NCBI RefSeq assembly: GCF_019393635.1
Contig: NC_057861.1
Span: 663,336,232 to 663,400,231 of the forward strand
Reading direction: 5' to 3'
Length of the DNA: 64,000 bases
Source: Dromiciops gliroides
Lineage: Eukaryota > Chordata > Mammalia > Microbiotheria > Microbiotheriidae
Shown here: piece by piece, positions 23,449-34,431 of the stretch
How the letters are laid out: every line of letters starts with the position of its first letter
How positions within the stretch are numbered: position 1 is the first letter of the stretch
The notes under the pieces: model-generated
What the model was told of the DNA's origin: nothing
What the model saw: only the letters and a program-made list of their open reading frames with translations
Databases searched by the model: none
Translations under genes and position numbers: made by a program

Positions 23449-23920
23449 TCAACAAACATTCATTAAGTCCCAACTATGTGCTGCGCTAAATGCCAAGTAT
23501 ACAAAGAAAAGCAAAGGTTAGTCCCTGTCTTCAAGGAGCTTCTTATTTTCTGAAGGAAAAAAACAATAACATACAAAAGACCCTTCAAAGCAGGGTGGGA
23601 AGTGAAGGTGCCCAGATTGGGAGCATCATAAGAAATCCAGAGGATTATAGCCAAGAGGGGAAATGAAGATGCTTGACCTGGGCATCTCCTTAAATAGAGG
23701 TTCAGGTCTACCCTCTCATCAAAAGGAACGTGTAGGTCCAGGGCCGAAGACATGGATGAGGTGTAAATTTAGGACAGAAGAGACCCTGAAAGATGAATAG
23801 GTTCTTGGAATAGAATGGAAAAGTGCAAAAGAGGACAGCCTAGCAAGAAATAAAGATATCTCGTGGATTCTCCAAAGTCCCAACATAGCCAACAGCAGAG
23901 CACATACAAGGCCAATGTCA
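23449..23920 (+). repeat. Unnamed dispersed repeat, about 450 bp
   Basis: It begins ATCAACAAACATTCATTAAG and continues with CTATGTGCTGCGCTAAATGC, TCAAGGAGCTTCTTATTTTC and a purine-rich body. The right half (AGCCAAGAGGGGAAATGAAG, CTCCTTAAATAGAGGTTC, GAAAAGTGCAAAAGAGGACAG) is similar to 58980-59250. I do not remember a firm name for the family. The minus frames of 96 and 78 codons here are shadows. Confidence 0.55.
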
Positions 23921-24139
23921 CTTGGAGTAACAATACTAAGTATTTTCTTTCTCATTTCCTCACAACAACCTGTTGCTATAAGTAATATCTTTCTCTAGCT
24001 AAATATTTACCATTTCCCAACAAATGTTTAGAGTTACTGCATGTAACAAAAATCACCAAATAACTCACTATCTCCACATCAAGCCTACAAAATCTAAATA
24101 ATTCAGAATCAATGAGAGGACCCATTTATAGCTTTTTCT

Positions 24140-24141
<2 letters not shown>

Positions 24142-24206
<65 letters not shown>
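24142..24206. repeat. (GA)n microsatellite
   Basis: About 32 perfect dinucleotide units lie just upstream of a SINE. Confidence 0.95.
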
Positions 24207-24209
<3 letters not shown>

Positions 24210-24470
24210 TCTTCTGATGCACCTAGGTGGATTAGTGGTTAGAGAGCTGGGACTAGAGAGTCTGGATCATCTGAATTCATACCTGGCTCAAAGTAGCTGT
24301 ATTACCCTGAGCAATACACTTAACCTATGCTTACCTTAGTTTCCTCAAATGTAAAATGGGGGAAATAATTACACCCACCTTAGTAGTTAAAGTAGATAGT
24401 ATTTGCAAAACATGTAGAAGTATGCCTGACAAATAGCAGGCACTTAATAAAATCTTCCTTTATTCTGACA
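24210..24470 (+). repeat. MIR/THER-type SINE with LINE2-like tail
   Basis: The head (GCACCTAGGTGGATTAGTGG), the CORE with TTACCCTGAGCAATACACTT, then TTTCCTCAAATGTAAAATGG and the final AGCAGGCACTTAATAAAATC are in order. It is moderately decayed. Confidence 0.7.
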
Positions 24471-25160
24471 TGAGTCATTGTTCTTTTGATAAGTACATTT
24501 CAAGTACTGAAAATCCTGACTTGCTTTTAATGTCAGTCACTTTGCCATTATTAATAATGTATCTTTCCCCTCACTTATATCCCTCTTCTCCTTCATCTAA
24601 TTATGAAAGCTCACTTTAGTCCCCTAAATGTCCATGACTAGGTTAATTGATTCAGAGAGGTGGAGAGGGGAGACACTCAGGGGGTACTCCCTGTTGTGCA
24701 TATAACTTCCTATGAACTTGAATTATGTCTATTATTTCCCATACTTTCTTTGTTTCCATGCCTCATTTTATATTTCCAGAGGAGCTACCTTTACCCTCAG
24801 GAATTTGAGTCAGACAGTGTGAAGTCACAACAGATCTTTCTTATTCATTCTATTCTTCCTTTTAGTCTCTTGGCATCTGAATTATAAGAACTCCTGAGAT
24901 ACACCACTCTTCTTTCTTATTCATACATTTTAATGTTGTTTCCTCTTGTACTTTACTACACAGATTTTTTTTAAAAAATGTCACTTGGATGGCTGTTTTC
25001 CTGGTTCTTGCACAATAAGAATCAAGACTTTGGAAATGAAAATGGAGCAAATCAAACCCAGGCCATGGAAACATGGTAAAATATGATTTATTAATAAGAA
25101 ATTGAAAGTCTAAAGACTTATAGACTCCAACTGAAATGCATCCTTCAAAAAGAACTTTAA
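24471..25160. other. No recognisable gene
   Basis: Mixed-composition sequence. Frames at 24660-24887 and 24862-25074 have no recognisable features. Confidence 0.35.
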
Positions 25161-25162
25161 AA

Positions 25163-25890
25163 ATGCCAGGCAGCCAAGATGGTAGGTTAGGAGCATCCAG
25201 TCAGCTGAATTCTCCCAATATTCCCTTCCATTAAAAAAAATTATGTCTTAAATCAAATTCTGGAGCAGCAAAGCCAAGAAAAGGTGTTGAGGTATTTTTC
25301 TAGCTGAAGAAAATTTAAGAGGTCAGCAGGAAAAGTTTGTGTCACCAGGATGTAGACCTGTCCAGAGCCCACATACCTGACAGTGGCAACATCAGCTGCA
25401 GCTGCAGCCACAGCAGCTTTGGGAGCCCCCAGCCCAGTGATTGGTGAGAGGTTCAGACAATTGGTCAGAAAGAAATTAGATGGTACACTTTGCTGGCTTT
25501 GGGTACATCTGGCACTGATTGGCAAATATATTGCCCATATATATTTTGTAGTTTCATCTCAAAGGCAGAGAGGAGAAAAGGAGCAAGGGACCTAGTCACA
25601 GTTCCAAAGCAGAGGAGCGTGAGCACTTATATCTGCAGAGGAGCAAAGGTTCTTCCTGGGCAAAGACCAGAGCACAGATTAGGAGAGTACATCTCTCCCA
25701 TGATCACACCACCTTGAAAACACAAAAAACATGCAGACCTCCAGGATTAGGTTTGAAAACAGCAGCATGAAAAAGCCTGAAACTTGCAGTAGTACCTCCC
25801 CCTTTCCAGACAGGCAGAGCCCAATTTTAACATAAAGTTCAAAGTCAAGGAATAGGCTGGAAATAGGCTTCATAGACTGAATAGTACCCA
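25163..25890 (+). mobile_element. L1-type 5' UTR
   Basis: It opens with GCAGCCAAGATGGTAGGTTA, the standard marsupial L1/HAL1 5' terminus, followed by a GC-richer leader (CAGCTGCAGCTGCAGCCACA region). No ORF1 follows directly. The plus and minus frames of 70-90 codons are shadows of the leader. Confidence 0.65.
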
Positions 25891-26435
25891 TGTAGCATGT
25901 TAGATTTTCTTCCCTGCTTAATGAAACGTTCCTTTAATTTCACAGGCATTTATCTTTCTATGGTTTCCTTCCCTGAGAACTGGAAGAACTGACCTTTGCA
26001 TTCTCCATTCTTGCCCTTTGGGGAAAGAGACATCTAAATTCTGTTAAGGTAGTGTTTGCCTCAGTTTACAAACTGACCTATTCAGCTGCAATGGAGCTAA
26101 TGAGAAACTGGTATGATCACCAAGTTACCTATCCAGTCCAATCCAGAAGACTGACTTATCCAGCATACTGAACCCTAGCACAGGCAAGCCCAGTTGAGAA
26201 ACCAGTCCAGTGAAGACACTGAACTCTACAAATAGACAACTCAGAAAAAAGTCAGCCCAGTTGAATAGCAAAGAAACTTATAGTGAGACTTATGAGTTAC
26301 TTTGGCTATGTGTGTTTACTACACACATGGATAGCTGCCCATTCCCATTCTTTCCCACTCAGGGATTCTGAGTGTTTTTGTGGGGAAGTATGTTCCTGAT
26401 CTTGGAGAAAAATGATTGCTAAGAATTAGAAGCAG
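25891..26435 (+). other. Unassigned middle of a possible short L1 derivative
   Basis: It links an L1 leader to an L1 3' end. Repeated CCAGTC/CCAGTT words (26130-26260) are notable. No coding feature was seen. Confidence 0.35.
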
Positions 26436-26705
26436 AGTGGTTCCTCAAATGGGGAATAGTGAAATAAATTATTGTTTAAGAAAATCATTATACACTGAGA
26501 AATAATGAATGGGAAGAATTTAAAGAAACTTGAGAAGACTTTTATGAATCAATGAAGAATGAAGTGAATTTTCTGATGACGCTGTATAATTTAGTGAACA
26601 TTTTAAAATATGATAATGTAAAGGAAAAACAACTTTAATAGACTTAAGAGCACTAATTAACAAAATGATTAATTATAACTGCAAAGGATTAATGATAAAG
26701 TATGT
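26436..26705 (+). mobile_element. L1 3' end (ORF2 tail plus 3' UTR)
   Basis: The ATGAATCAATGAAGAATGAAG stretch and the following AACAACTTTAATAGACTTAA and TGATTAATTATAACTGCAAA correspond to the end of marsupial L1 ORF2 and the start of the 3' UTR. It is strongly decayed. Confidence 0.5.
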
Positions 26706-27450
26706 CTAACAATTTGACCCATTGCTGGGTCTAGGTCTGGGGTCTAGTCCCCACCACTCTTTCACTAATGACCAAGGCAAGTAGTGACCTAATTCAGTCA
26801 TTGGTGATCTTGGTCTCAACTGAAAGGTGTTAAGCTCTGCTGTTTTGGGTTTTTTTTTCCTCACACATTTTGCCTCTTTATAATACCCCTCACACCCCAT
26901 AACAAAGCCTCAAGAAAATTTGCTGAAAGTTCAGGTTTGGCTCATGACTAGGATCACTCCAAAAGGAAGCTGAAAAATGCTCAGTGTATAATATGTTGAA
27001 GTGTGGAATGGATTTTTCTACTCTCCACCAAAAATCTGACTTTAAATACTCATAAGCACTGATTGACAAGAGATTCAAAACAGGATATAGTAACTAATCA
27101 TAACTATTATACTCTTCCAGGAATTTAATACTTAGGACAAGACATGATACAGTTTGTGAGACTGCTGAACAGCCATTTTAGATTTCAACTCAGTTCAGCA
27201 TTGTCTAAACTGTTCCTTCCAAGTCCAATCCTTCTGGTAAGGCAGACCAAGGATTTTATTCAAAGTCAGTGCTTTGTTTCCTTTACCTCAAAAAAGTGCT
27301 AAAAATAGTGAGTATAGAAAGGTTACCTCCAGTGCTGACAGAGGACCCAGGAGCTCCGGCCTTTCTGAAATTACATGTTAATCTCCAACAGTGGAAATGT
27401 CCATATTAGGATCACCTACAATCAAGAAAGAAACACAAAACTGAAGAAAA
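26706..27450. other. No recognisable gene
   Basis: Mixed sequence containing CTCTTTATAATACCCC near 26873 that could be a TATA element of an old LTR. There is no second landmark, so it is left unassigned. Confidence 0.3.
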
Positions 27451-27465
27451 AACTAGAGTTAATCT

Positions 27466-27612
27466 ATCTTTGGGGGGGCAGGGCAGTGAGGGTTAAGTGA
27501 CTTGCCCAGGATCACACAGCTAGTAAGTGTCAAGGGTCCAAGGCTGGATTTGAACTCAGGTCCTCCTGAATCCAGGGCTGGTGCTTTATCCACTGTACTA
27601 CCTAGCTGCCCC
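27466..27612 (-). repeat. WSINE1-like SINE
   Basis: A full minus-strand copy is flanked by the perfect 13-base duplication CTAGAGTTAATCT at 27453-27465 and 27613-27625. Confidence 0.95.
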
Positions 27613-27889
27613 CTAGAGTTAATCTCAGGGATGCTTAAGCTAGACATGCAATTTAACTGAAATGATGGAGAATAAGGTGAGGAAAAGGCAAGAAGCCTCC
27701 TTAATACTTCTTGAGGGAGAGGCTTGGTGATCTTGAAGCAACTTGTTTTACTTTTTTTTTTAAACTCCTGCAACACCCTAGTCCCATTCTGCTGTTATGA
27801 GGCAAGAAGAGAGGGACTAAGAGGTCACTTAGTGTTTGTTACATTATCTCAAGCATCAAATGATTTTTTTGGGGGGAAATAATTTCCAA

Positions 27890-28110
27890 TGGAGAAAAGA
27901 GTAGAAAGTGCTTGAAACAACCTGGCTAATGTAGAGATGTTTTGCATGACTACTCATGTATAACTTATGTTGAATTGCTTGAGTTCTGGTGGGAGGGGGC
28001 TTAGGAGGAAGAGAGGAAGGGAGGAAGAGAAGTTGGAACACAAAGTTTTAAAAATTGATGTCAAAATTTGTTTTTACATGTAATTTGGAAAATAAAATTC
28101 TAAACAGATA
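27890..28110 (+). mobile_element. L1 3' end
   Basis: ACTACTCATGTATAACTTAT, the purine-rich GGAGGAAGAGAGGAAGGGAG block and the terminal TACATGTAATTTGGAAAATA are those of the L1/HAL1 3' UTR (compare 12000-12160 on the other strand). Confidence 0.75.
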
Positions 28111-28422
28111 AAAAAAGGAGACTGAAAGAAAAAAGGAAAGAAAAGAGGGTAAACAAAACTTAGAAGAAAAAAGAAGAAAGTTCAGAAGGAAACACAGAGC
28201 AATTTTATTATTGCATTGATTTTAATATACATTTAAAAACTATTTAAATAGAAGTTCCCATTTTCATATAGTAAAAAAATAGCCTATGTTAGAAAGACTA
28301 GTGAACATTTTTCAGAACACTGCAAATGATAGTGAGCAATAATATATTGTTAACTGAGTTATAATATTGAGTAAAATATTGAGTACTATTCTAATCAAAA
28401 TACCAATCACTACAGAACTTTT

Positions 28423-28562
28423 TTTTTGCAGGGCAATGAGGGTTAAGTGACTTGTCCAGGGTCACACAGCTAGTAAGTGTCAAGTGTCTGAAGCCAGATT
28501 TGAACTCAGTTACTCCTGAATCCAGGGTCGGTGTTTTTACCACTGTGCCATCTAGCTGCCCC
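28423..28562 (-). repeat. WSINE1-like SINE
   Basis: A full minus-strand copy has the perfect 14-base duplication ACTACAGAACTTTT at 28409-28422 and 28563-28576. Confidence 0.95.
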
Positions 28563-28639
28563 ACTACAGAACTTTTAAAGAATTATATTATAGAGTCCAT
28601 AAAGTAAGTAAAATAAATACAATTTAAAATAAGAAAGAA

Positions 28640-28880
28640 AAAGGCTAGGAAAAATGAATAGAGTACAAAACTCTTCACCAAAAAATCTACAAAGGGAGGG
28701 AAGACCAAAACATAAACTCAGAAGACAACAATGTGAAAACAGCTACAAGAATAGGCCTCAAAGAAAAATGCAAACTAGACCCAGTCCCCCAGAAAAAGAA
28801 TTCCTAGAAATTTTAAAGAGATAAGAGAGGGAGAGTAAAAATTGGAAAAAGAAATGGCATAAGTCATGTATTGTTTCATA
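28640..28880 (+). mobile_element. L1 ORF1 N-terminal region
   Basis: The A-rich reading AAACATAAACTCAGAAGACA, CCTCAAAGAAAAATGCAAAC and AGAAAAAGAATTCCTAGAAA matches the coiled-coil-encoding start of marsupial L1 ORF1 as remembered. No long open frame survives. Confidence 0.5.
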
Positions 28881-28889
28881 AATGCAGAT

Positions 28890-29240
28890 GAATGAAATTA
28901 ATCAGCATTTCTCAAATTTGGGAGAATAAAGACCCTGAAATCTACTTGAACCCCTCCCAACTTGATTGAAACTCACCCTTTCCCTCTCCCAACTTTTAAA
29001 GCTCCTAATTTTCCTCCAATTGAGAATCAGGTTGCTTAATTTTGTATTCTGGTTTGTATCCTGGTTAACTGTTTTCTTTTAATTAATTGTTCTTATTTGA
29101 TCATTTTTAATACATGAAAATCTGTCTTAGTCTGTATTCAGGGTCTTTTGGCTGCCTGGGAATCTACTGCCTCATTTATTATGCCTGATTTGCTAATCAA
29201 TCATTTTGCTCAGTTTGCTTCCTTAGTTATTATTAATTAG
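28890..29240 (+). mobile_element. Probable LTR fragment of an old endogenous retrovirus
   Basis: The run CAGGTTGCTTAATTTTGTAT, CTGGTTTGTATCCTGGTTAA and CTTAGTCTGTATTCAGGGTC followed by TGATTTGCTAATCAATCATT looks like the 3' half of a marsupial LTR. It is old and broken, family not determined. No internal region was seen. Confidence 0.35.
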
Positions 29241-30340
29241 CCACCACATTGTAAAGGTCAAAAGAAGCACTAAATTAGAAGTTGAAAGATGAAAAAAAAA
29301 AAAAAAGAAAACAACAACATAGTAGGATATTGTTTGTCTAACTTCATCAATTTTAACTCTCCACAAACACACTTTGCTATACATGCATATATGTAGATGA
29401 GTATGGGAGATGAAAGCAAATATATTGACATAAGTTATCACAATTTCCTATAAAAGGTTAAATTTTATAAATCACTAGCCACAGCAAAGCAGGGGAAGAG
29501 TCAATGGAAGTGCCTCACTCCAAAAATTTGACCTCTTTGGCAAGACAAGAGATGTGACAGCCACATACAACACTACTTCAGAGTATAACATCATTAAAAT
29601 GTTTTAGAGAAAAAAATAAATAATAAATAAAAAATAATAATAAATGTTGTGGAGGAAGATGTTAGAAGATAATGAAGAATGAGTGAAGAACGATGGAAGG
29701 GAAAATAAATATGAAGAATAAATGAAATTATCTGATATGCGATCCAGTCCAACCAGATCATCCCCCAAAGTACACAAATGAAATTGAATAGATAAAAAAG
29801 AAATATGCCTGCTAACCTTTCCATAGTGAAATCATCATGATTGGATCCTTAAGGACTCAGTGTCTGATGTGTCCTCTACAGAAATAGAATAAGTATTAAA
29901 TACAATTTAGTTTTCAAGAGCAAGTGGATCAGACTACATAAGCACTAAAGATATATGTGCTTGAAATGAGACTATTTTGAAAGAAATAAGTGATAAGGTC
30001 TTAAGATTTTTTTAAAAATCTAAAAGAGAAGAAAAAATGGATAAAAAATCACGAACACCATTAGTCCAAAAAAGGAAAATGGTGACTGTTGATGCTTCTG
30101 CTTACTTAATCTTCTCTATAAATTTTACTTGTGCAAGCAAGGGTGAGGGATAACATATGGGTTCTTCAATTTCTACAATGAAAAGGAAGATCTAGATTAA
30201 AGAATAAGGACCTATTTCTTTAGGAGGATGTATGAAAGAACAAGGGAGAAAATCATACAAGATTTTTTAAATAAAGCATGGAGGTATGTCTATCTATATC
30301 TTTTAAGGAAGATTCCTGGACCTATTGAATAATTCAATAT
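29241..30340. other. No recognisable gene
   Basis: A-rich sequence with an A15 run near 29290 and (AAT)n-like runs near 29610-29645. The short minus frames are low-complexity. Confidence 0.35.
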
Positions 30341-30344
30341 TTCA

Positions 30345-30412
30345 TACATATATGTATATGTGTATATATATATACATATACATACATATATGTGTGTATG
30401 TATGTGTGCATA
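30345..30412. repeat. (TATG)/(TACA) microsatellite
   Basis: Alternating TATATGTG/TACATATA words run for about 65 bases. Confidence 0.85.
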
Positions 30413-30798
30413 TGTCTGATATTAGAATGGGGTCCTTCCTTCTACTGTTTATATGGTCTTAAACAGTGTGTATGGCCCCAAAATTCATCATAATATTTCC
30501 CATCTAGTAATTGGCAGCTCTGACCTTACCTAGCTTTGCCTGCAGATATAAGACCATGGTTAAAACCTTTCTAAGTTTTGTAGCATTTGCAGTTTTTTGT
30601 AACCAGCAAATCCAGTCCAATAAGACAAGCTTTGAAAACTCAGGGCCATTACCAAAACAGCATGATGTATTACACCAAAAATTTAGGGGCAGTTTCCACC
30701 AAGATATTGAAGTTAATTTCAACTTTCTCAACTGAACCCACAATGCCAGGATATTACAATCCTTTTAAAACACATCTCTCAATCAAACCTAGTGGTAT
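30413..30798. other. Unassigned; possible relic of a coding repeat
   Basis: Two overlapping plus frames (30511-30735, 30587-30805) and an opposed minus frame (30504-30743) are all open for about 70 codons. None shows a motif I recognise, so no gene is called. Confidence 0.25.
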
Positions 30799-30799
30799 T

Positions 30800-31055
30800 A
30801 TGTAATGAGAATCAGGGTTAGTCCTATGATTTCATTATTATAGGGGAACTGCCAAATGTAGAAAACTCACTTTATCAAGTCAGGGCAGTATCTTCTCTGC
30901 AATTTATAGCCTTGGAGATTCTCCTGTGACAGTGAAATATTAAGAGACCTCTCCAGGATTACAGTCAGTATGAGTCTGAAGCAAGACTTGCAGTCAGATT
31001 TCTCTGTCTCTGAGGCCACTTCTCTAGTCCCTATGCCATGATGATTCTCTCTACA
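30800..31055 (-). repeat. Degenerate CORE-SINE
   Basis: The minus-strand 3' part (ATTATAGGGGAACTGCCAAA) and a CORE-like segment (AGACCTCTCCAGGATTACAG, AGTCTGAAGCAAGACTTGCA) survive. It is old. Confidence 0.5.
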
Positions 31056-31214
31056 TATCATGAAAAATGTCATAGCCCCTACTCTTAAGGTGATAAGAAA
31101 TGGAATTAGTGAGATAAGGCATGTAGAGAGATAAGAAAGATATAAGATCTTTGTCTATTATTGCAGGGAATTAAGAAAGTGCTTTAAGAATCATTAATTC
31201 CGTTAGGGGTGATG

Positions 31215-31415
31215 ATGATTGTCAAATAATAATAACTGACATTTACATAGTATGCCATACATCATTCATTGCAATCTACCTCCCTTTGAGACAAGGGCTT
31301 CAGGTATTATTTCCATTCTGCAGATAAGAAAACAGCCTGAAATAATTCAAGTGAAATACTTCATGCTCACAAAGATTGTGTAAGGAGCAGTTGAATCTTG
31401 GCCTACCTGTCTCTA
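31215..31415 (+). repeat. Degenerate THER/MIR SINE
   Basis: It has AATAATAATAACTGACATTT, then CATTCTGCAGATAAGAAAAC and CAAGTGAAATACTTCATGCT in the order of the THER/MIR class. Confidence 0.5.
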
Positions 31416-31569
31416 AAAAAGGCCACATGGAAGACATGGCAGCTGAGCTGAGACTTGATGGAAGAAAAGGCTTTCAGGAGAAAAATAAATGCAATATTGG
31501 GAGGTGTTGGGATTTTTAATTCATAGGACTTCCTGGTTCAGAAATATAATTATTTTATGAAAAACATAA

Positions 31570-31835
31570 TGATCAACTAAGTGGTGCAATGGATGGAGTA
31601 ATAGGCCTAGAATCATGAAAACAAATTCAAATCTACCATCAGAAACATACTAGCTATGATATCATGAATGTCACTCAATCTCTTTCTGCTTCAGTGTCCT
31701 CAACTTTAAAATGAAAATACTAACAGTTTTTACCTCCAGGCCTTTGTTATGAGATTCAAATGAGAAGATTTGTAACATATGAAGCATAATGCTGCATGTT
31801 TTAGGTGATTAATAACTGCTTATTTCCTTCCTTTT
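31570..31835 (+). repeat. Degenerate MIR/THER SINE
   Basis: CAACTAAGTGGTGCAATGGA (head), AGCTATGATATCATGAATGT (CORE), then AACTTTAAAATGAAAATACT and a tail GGTGATTAATAACTGCTTAT are in order. Confidence 0.6.
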
Positions 31836-32165
31836 GCTGGGCCTGGAGTCCAGAAAACCTCAATTCAAATCCAGCCTCAGACACTTCTTCACTGTCACTA
31901 AACAAGTCACTTACCTCCATTTATCATTTTCTTTAACTGTAACATGGAGATAATAATAGCATGCACCTTGCCAGATTCTTTGAATATTAAGTGATATAAT
32001 ATTTGTAAAAACATTTAGCTTTTACACAACTTTTTACAGTGGCTATCACAAAGTAGATCCTATATAAATGTTTCTTTCCTTCCTTCTTTTCTTTCTTCTT
32101 TTCTTCCTTCTTTCCTTCCTCCTTCCCTTTATTCCTTCCATCCTTATTTCTTCCCTTTATTCAAG
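31836..32165 (+). repeat. MIR/THER SINE ending in a (CTTT)/(CTTC) tract
   Basis: The body from GGGCCTGGAGTCCAGAAAAC through AACTGTAACATGGAGATAAT to CACAAAGTAGATCCTATATA is followed by about 100 bases of polypyrimidine (32075-32165). The tract probably expanded from the SINE tail. Confidence 0.6.
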
Positions 32166-32599
32166 TAAAAGCAACCTTCAAGGAGGCTCCTTGGAAAGCT
32201 TGGAGGGGCCCATTTCAAGTCATAAAGTGACTTTCTCTCAAAGGGTCCACAGCTTCTTTATAGAGAATTCTGCCTGGAGAAAAAGTTAATTTTCACTGTA
32301 TCAAGTTTTCCCCACAGTAACCTGACTCATAACAACCATGGATAGTGGTAGGATGAGAAGGTTAGCATAAGCTATCTGTGGAGTCTGTGTCTGGCCCAGA
32401 AAAGGGTATTGAGCTTACTGTGGATGCCCTACATCAATCAACAAGCATTTACTGTGAATATATAAGCTATAGATGGGAGAGCTTGTGATAGTATCTAGAA
32501 ATAACTATAAGTCAAATTTTACTGGTTGGTAGAAAAAATTTATAAATTGTAATAATGTGAAATAATCCTGAATATAGTAGATATTAACAGAACCCAATT

Positions 32600-32865
32600 A
32601 TAGTAGATATCAATAAAACATAACATCTATACAGAGCTTTAAGGCTTATAAAATGCTTTATGTATATCATCTTATTTGATTCACACCATAATCTTATGAA
32701 GTAGGTCTTATTAGTATATCTATTTTAGAGATGAGTAATTGAGTCAGATAGAGATTAAGGAACTTTCTAGATTCACATAGTTATTAAGTCTGAGGCAACA
32801 TTCAAACTCATATCTTTCTGACTCCATGTCCAACATTTTCCCTAATCCTGCCCGAGGTAGAATAA
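32600..32865 (+). repeat. THER1-type SINE
   Basis: ACATCTATACAGAGCTTTAA, ATCATCTTATTTGATTCACA, ATGAAGTAGGTCTTATTAGT and the CORE-like AAGGAACTTTCTAGATTCAC occur in order. It is about as decayed as the copy at 990-1258. Confidence 0.65.
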
Positions 32866-33299
32866 ATACCAAATAAAGGAGCTTGGATATTATATCTAAA
32901 GCAATAGAGAGATACTAGAGGATTTTGATCATAGCCCTCAGTAGTTCAGTCACACAACTGATATGTATTACATGTTAAATTTTAACCCCTGTTCTACCAA
33001 CTCTCCACTATTCTGCATAGCTTTCTAACTTAGTACATAGTAGGTTCCTATTTTGTACTTAATTGAAATGAGGCCCTGATTGCAATGATAAAACACTTTA
33101 AATGTTTTCAAATTATTTTCATTGATTGTTTATTTATTTTCTGTTTCTTAAGTTGCTCCTCATGTCCAAAGCTAGACTCAAAATTTATTAGTTGCTTCCT
33201 GATTAACCACACCAGGACACATTATGCCACTTTGACATTGGGCTAGACTGTGAATTGAAAATGGATCAACAATGTGTAATATGTTAACCTTATATGGAG

Positions 33300-33487
33300 A
33301 GGAACTTAGAGCAGGATTTAGAGTCCTGGGCCTATAATACCAAGATTTAAACTCAAATATAACCTCAGGCACTTCTGAGTAAGGTGACTCTGGGTAAGTT
33401 TCTACATCTTTGTCTGCCTCAATTTCCTCAGTTGTAAAATAGTGACAACAGCACATATTTTTCAAGGTAATTGTGAAGATATGTGAG
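33300..33487 (+). repeat. Degenerate MIR/THER SINE, cut by an LTR
   Basis: AACTCAAATATAACCTCAGG, GGTGACTCTGGGTAAGTTTC and TTTCCTCAGTTGTAAAATAG are readable. Its 3' end meets the LTR that follows. Confidence 0.6.
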
Positions 33488-33990
33488 AAAATAATGGGAT
33501 TTGGCAGATGCCCAGGGGCCCCACCTGAAGATTGATTTAGAATTGATTGAATTGGGTGAGATTGACTGACAACCTACTTAAGGTTGATTAAATTGAGACC
33601 ACACCTGGCCGGCCCTGAGTGGGATGTTGTTCTTAGAGGCTGGGGACTATGACATCAACACGAGACTACCCTCAACCAATCAGCTTGAAGGACCTCCCCT
33701 TCTGGGGGAGTGGGACCAGAGATGTAGGAAGTGAGACTGGTTTCTTGGCTCTGGTCTTTTTGGTTGTGAAACCTCGAGTTGGTTGCAAAAAGGAAAGAAG
33801 AAAAAGGAAGATAGTCTGAATCCTAAGGGAGATAGACTTTTCTTTCTGTATTTTCTGTACTCCACGTGTTCTCTCTTTACTTTTTAATATGTGCTTAATG
33901 CCAAAAACTGGTGCTGACATTTTTAGCTTATAAGTAAACCTTAGATAGTTCTCCCCCACATTCTGGGTAGAAACAAGGCGACCACACATT
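33488..33990 (+). mobile_element. Solo LTR of a marsupial endogenous retrovirus
   Basis: This is a GC-richer block of about 500 bases unlike its AT-rich surroundings. It holds a promoter-like half with ACCACACCTGGCCGGCCC and CCAATCAGCTTGAAGGAC, and a 3' half with TAAGGGAGATAGACTTTTC and a TAATGCCAAAAACTGGTG stretch before the end. I recall this type as an ERV LTR of marsupials; exact family name not assigned. No internal sequence and no second LTR are nearby, so it looks like a solo LTR. It appears moderately old. Minus-strand frames of 105 and 61 codons across it are shadows. Confidence 0.6.
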
Positions 33991-34049
33991 AGATTTTAAA
34001 CTTCATAGATAAAAATGTCATGATATGACTTCTAAACCATAAAAGTACT

Positions 34050-34400
34050 TTGCAAATATCAGTTACTTCTACTATTTCCACCACCACCACCACCACTACT
34101 ACTACTATGACTATCACTACTACTAAAACTCCTGCTAATACTCCTGCTATTTCTACTACTAGTACTGCAGTTGGTGCTACTGCTATTATTGTTGCCAGCA
34201 GTGCTAATATTATTATTACTGCTATTGATACCACTACTGATAATGGTACCAGTGCTATTTCTACTGTTGCTGCTGGTGGTGGTGCTTCTTCTACTACTGT
34301 TACTACTACTACTGCTATTGCTACTACTACTATTGTAGTACTCCTATTGCTGCTACTATTACTACTACTTCTGCTGCTATTGTTGCTGTTTCTATTTCTA
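34050..34400. repeat. Degenerate trinucleotide tract (ACC/ACT/GCT)n
   Basis: About 350 bases are written almost entirely in ACT, GCT, ACC and ATT triplets. This gives a threonine-rich plus frame of 146 codons ending in polyleucine and a valine-rich minus frame. The periodicity of three comes from the repeat, not from coding. Confidence 0.85.
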
Positions 34401-34431
34401 CTAAAAATAAGCTATAGAACTAATGCAATAT

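Noticed and set aside
26873-26890. TATA-like word as evidence for an LTR at 26706-27100
   Set aside because: A single TATA word without terminal repeats, polyadenylation signal or second copy is not enough.
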